NCBI RefSeq assembly: GCF_964340395.1
Contig: NC_135567.1
Location: 9,117,658 to 9,181,657 of the forward strand
DNA from: Glandiceps talaboti
Lineage: Eukaryota; Hemichordata; Enteropneusta; Spengelidae
DNA: 64,000 bases
Direction: 5' to 3'
Part shown: positions 62,530-64,000 of the stretch, in pieces
Layout of the letters: each line of letters begins with the position of its first letter
Numbering within the stretch: the first letter of the stretch is position 1
The notes under the pieces: model-generated
Databases searched by the model: none
What the model was told of the DNA's origin: nothing
The model's input: the letters and a program-made list of their open reading frames with translations, nothing else
Made by a program: the position numbers and the translations under genes

Positions 62530-64000
62530 CGATGCATGTGCGCCCGGTCAGACATGAAGAACGAACTTGTTGTGCAAATCAGAAAAAAATTAATGTAATA
62601 TTTACAGAGCATCCCAACTTTGACTTTGTTGATAGTTTTAGTTAAAGATTCAAGTTCTGAGTTTCAAGGACACCTAGTGTCAGCTTTCCGTATCATTGCA
62701 AGTTTACGGTACGTAATTAACTATGCTGTCATTTGATATAGCAGGACCAAATCATGATACACAGCCAGTAACGGTTAATCAATAAAAAATAAATTATTTT
62801 AAAGTTTGTTTGACTATTATTTGTAAGTTTTTCGTTCACATTTGGTACTTTTTAAAGTCAGGGATTTTTTTTCTTCAAAATGTCATGAATTTGAAGAGGG
62901 AATGATAAACACAGCAGTGTACTAACAATTTTAAAAATGAAACAAGTGGTTACAAGTTTAGGATTTCTCAAAGTTTTTATTCAATCATATGTTCACTGTG
63001 ACTTATTTTGAAAAAAGGGAATTGTAAATTTGAGCACTGCTATTCATTGATATTCAGATTAAAAATTGTGACTACCTGGCTGTCCAATCTTTCTAAACAA
63101 TATATCATTCATATATATATATATATATACTTAAAATTACATAATCTTAATTGCTTTCTTTTTCTAAGGTGTAATGTGTAGTACACAATTTTCAAAAAAT
63201 AGCTTACTGGGAACTGTTATTATGAATGGAATTTTTTTATGTTGTTAGGTAATGGTCTATACGTAATGGAATATCTCAGACCACTGTATCTCTATAGTGG
63301 TCTGAGATAATTTATATGAATATTTCATAGACAATAATAATTGACCCCACTCCCTGTCAAATGACACCACTTTTTGGAACCAAGGGGCCTGTGTCCCCAT
63401 GTCCCCACTTGTTGGAAACCTTGGCAGAACACCGCCGTCTAACCCCCCCCCCCTCTCACCCACCCACCCACCCAACCCCTTTGTTACGTCAGAGCAGCAT
63501 GTGTCTTTCATCATGGCTGAAGCCGTTGAGGTTTGATGAGGGACAGGGCTCAAAATTAATACTGTCACACGGTACATTTTGCTGCAATGTAATAATAGCT
63601 CAGAATATTTCCATCATTTTCAAAATTATGCTTAAAATTGGTAAAAGTCATACTGCATTCCTAATTTCTTGACCAGTTTTTAGCTTTAAATCAGTTGTAT
63701 TATCAGGGAAATGACCGACTCCATAGCGTTTCATGACCCATGACATGTATGACCTTTGAAGACATTCCGATGTTTACATTATTACTTTTAATTACTTTTA
63801 AACAGTAAATCCCAAAGGGGTTCTGAGTTCTATAAATGTTTGACATGTTATCTGGTGGATTATTTTGACAAGTTCACACTGAAGAAATATGTTTCATAGA
63901 AGTAATGGTTTATATAAATGAAAATTCATCTAGCACACTGATGACAATCACATAAGTGTTTCAAAAAGTTACATACTAAAGTTCAAATTGGATAACCTGA
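62530..64000. other. No gene recognised
   Basis: AT-rich sequence with an (AT)n at 63113-63129, a C-run at 63447-63455 and one short hairpin (63273-63308). The frames at 63257-63577 (-) and 63361-63672 (+) overlap each other and the C-run and have no domain I can name. Confidence 0.35.
63273..63308. repeat. Perfect 13-bp inverted repeat
   Basis: ATCTCAGACCACT, a 10-base loop, then the exact complement. It could fold as a small hairpin. No adjacent gene supports a role. Confidence 0.7.

Overview
This is a window of animal nuclear DNA. It is AT-rich, intron-dominated and dense in repeats: non-LTR retrotransposon (LINE) fragments, Penelope-like remnants, inverted-repeat DNA transposons, a complex satellite and several microsatellites. 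Nothing looks prokaryotic, since there are no operons or long intact genes. The mix of LINE, Penelope-like and TTAA-target elements suggests a marine invertebrate, possibly a non-vertebrate deuterostome such as a hemichordate or lancelet. That placement is inference and is not proven by the sequence.

Region 1 (about 1-26.7 kb) is a tandem segmental duplication, copy A (about 2.06-13.9 kb) and copy B (about 15.69-26.7 kb). Each copy carries the same four small minus-strand exons of an ankyrin-repeat gene, of 35, 34, 15 and 27 codons, all phase 0. Joined, each cassette codes for 111 residues, which is three ankyrin repeats. All eight exons keep open frames and GT/AG splice signals, yet the copies differ at 25 of 111 residues, with about 30 nonsynonymous and 8 synonymous base differences. 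The introns hold LINE tails shared by both copies. Two DNA transposons sit in one copy each, with the matching empty site in the other: a 2.2 kb TTAA element in A and a foldback composite in B. Both copies also carry an (ACTGT)n array. The left edge of the window is a broken minus-strand LINE with endonuclease and reverse transcriptase.

Region 2 (26.7-35.7 kb) holds three LINE fragments separated by long stretches in which I recognise no gene. Region 3 (35.7-43.9 kb) is a roughly 169-bp satellite of about 48 monomers with higher-order periodicity of 14 and 9 monomers. Region 4 (43.9-46.6 kb) has a (GT)n tract and diverged dispersed repeats. Region 5 (46.6-56.4 kb) is a very large array of the pentamer ACTAT/ATAGT. 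It switches strand polarity many times and is interrupted by a foldback element, a 5'-truncated LINE and a Penelope-like fragment. Region 6 (56.4-64 kb) holds another large foldback element, C/G-rich repeats, a (CT)n tract next to a second Penelope-like remnant, an unrecognised cysteine-containing ORF, and a 686-bp MITE related to one near 6.9 kb.

The only host gene I can support is the ankyrin-repeat gene. Its 5' and 3' ends, promoter and any non-ankyrin domains are not identified in the window. Everything else with coding similarity is a mobile-element remnant or unrecognised. I saw no tRNA, rRNA or CRISPR array by eye.
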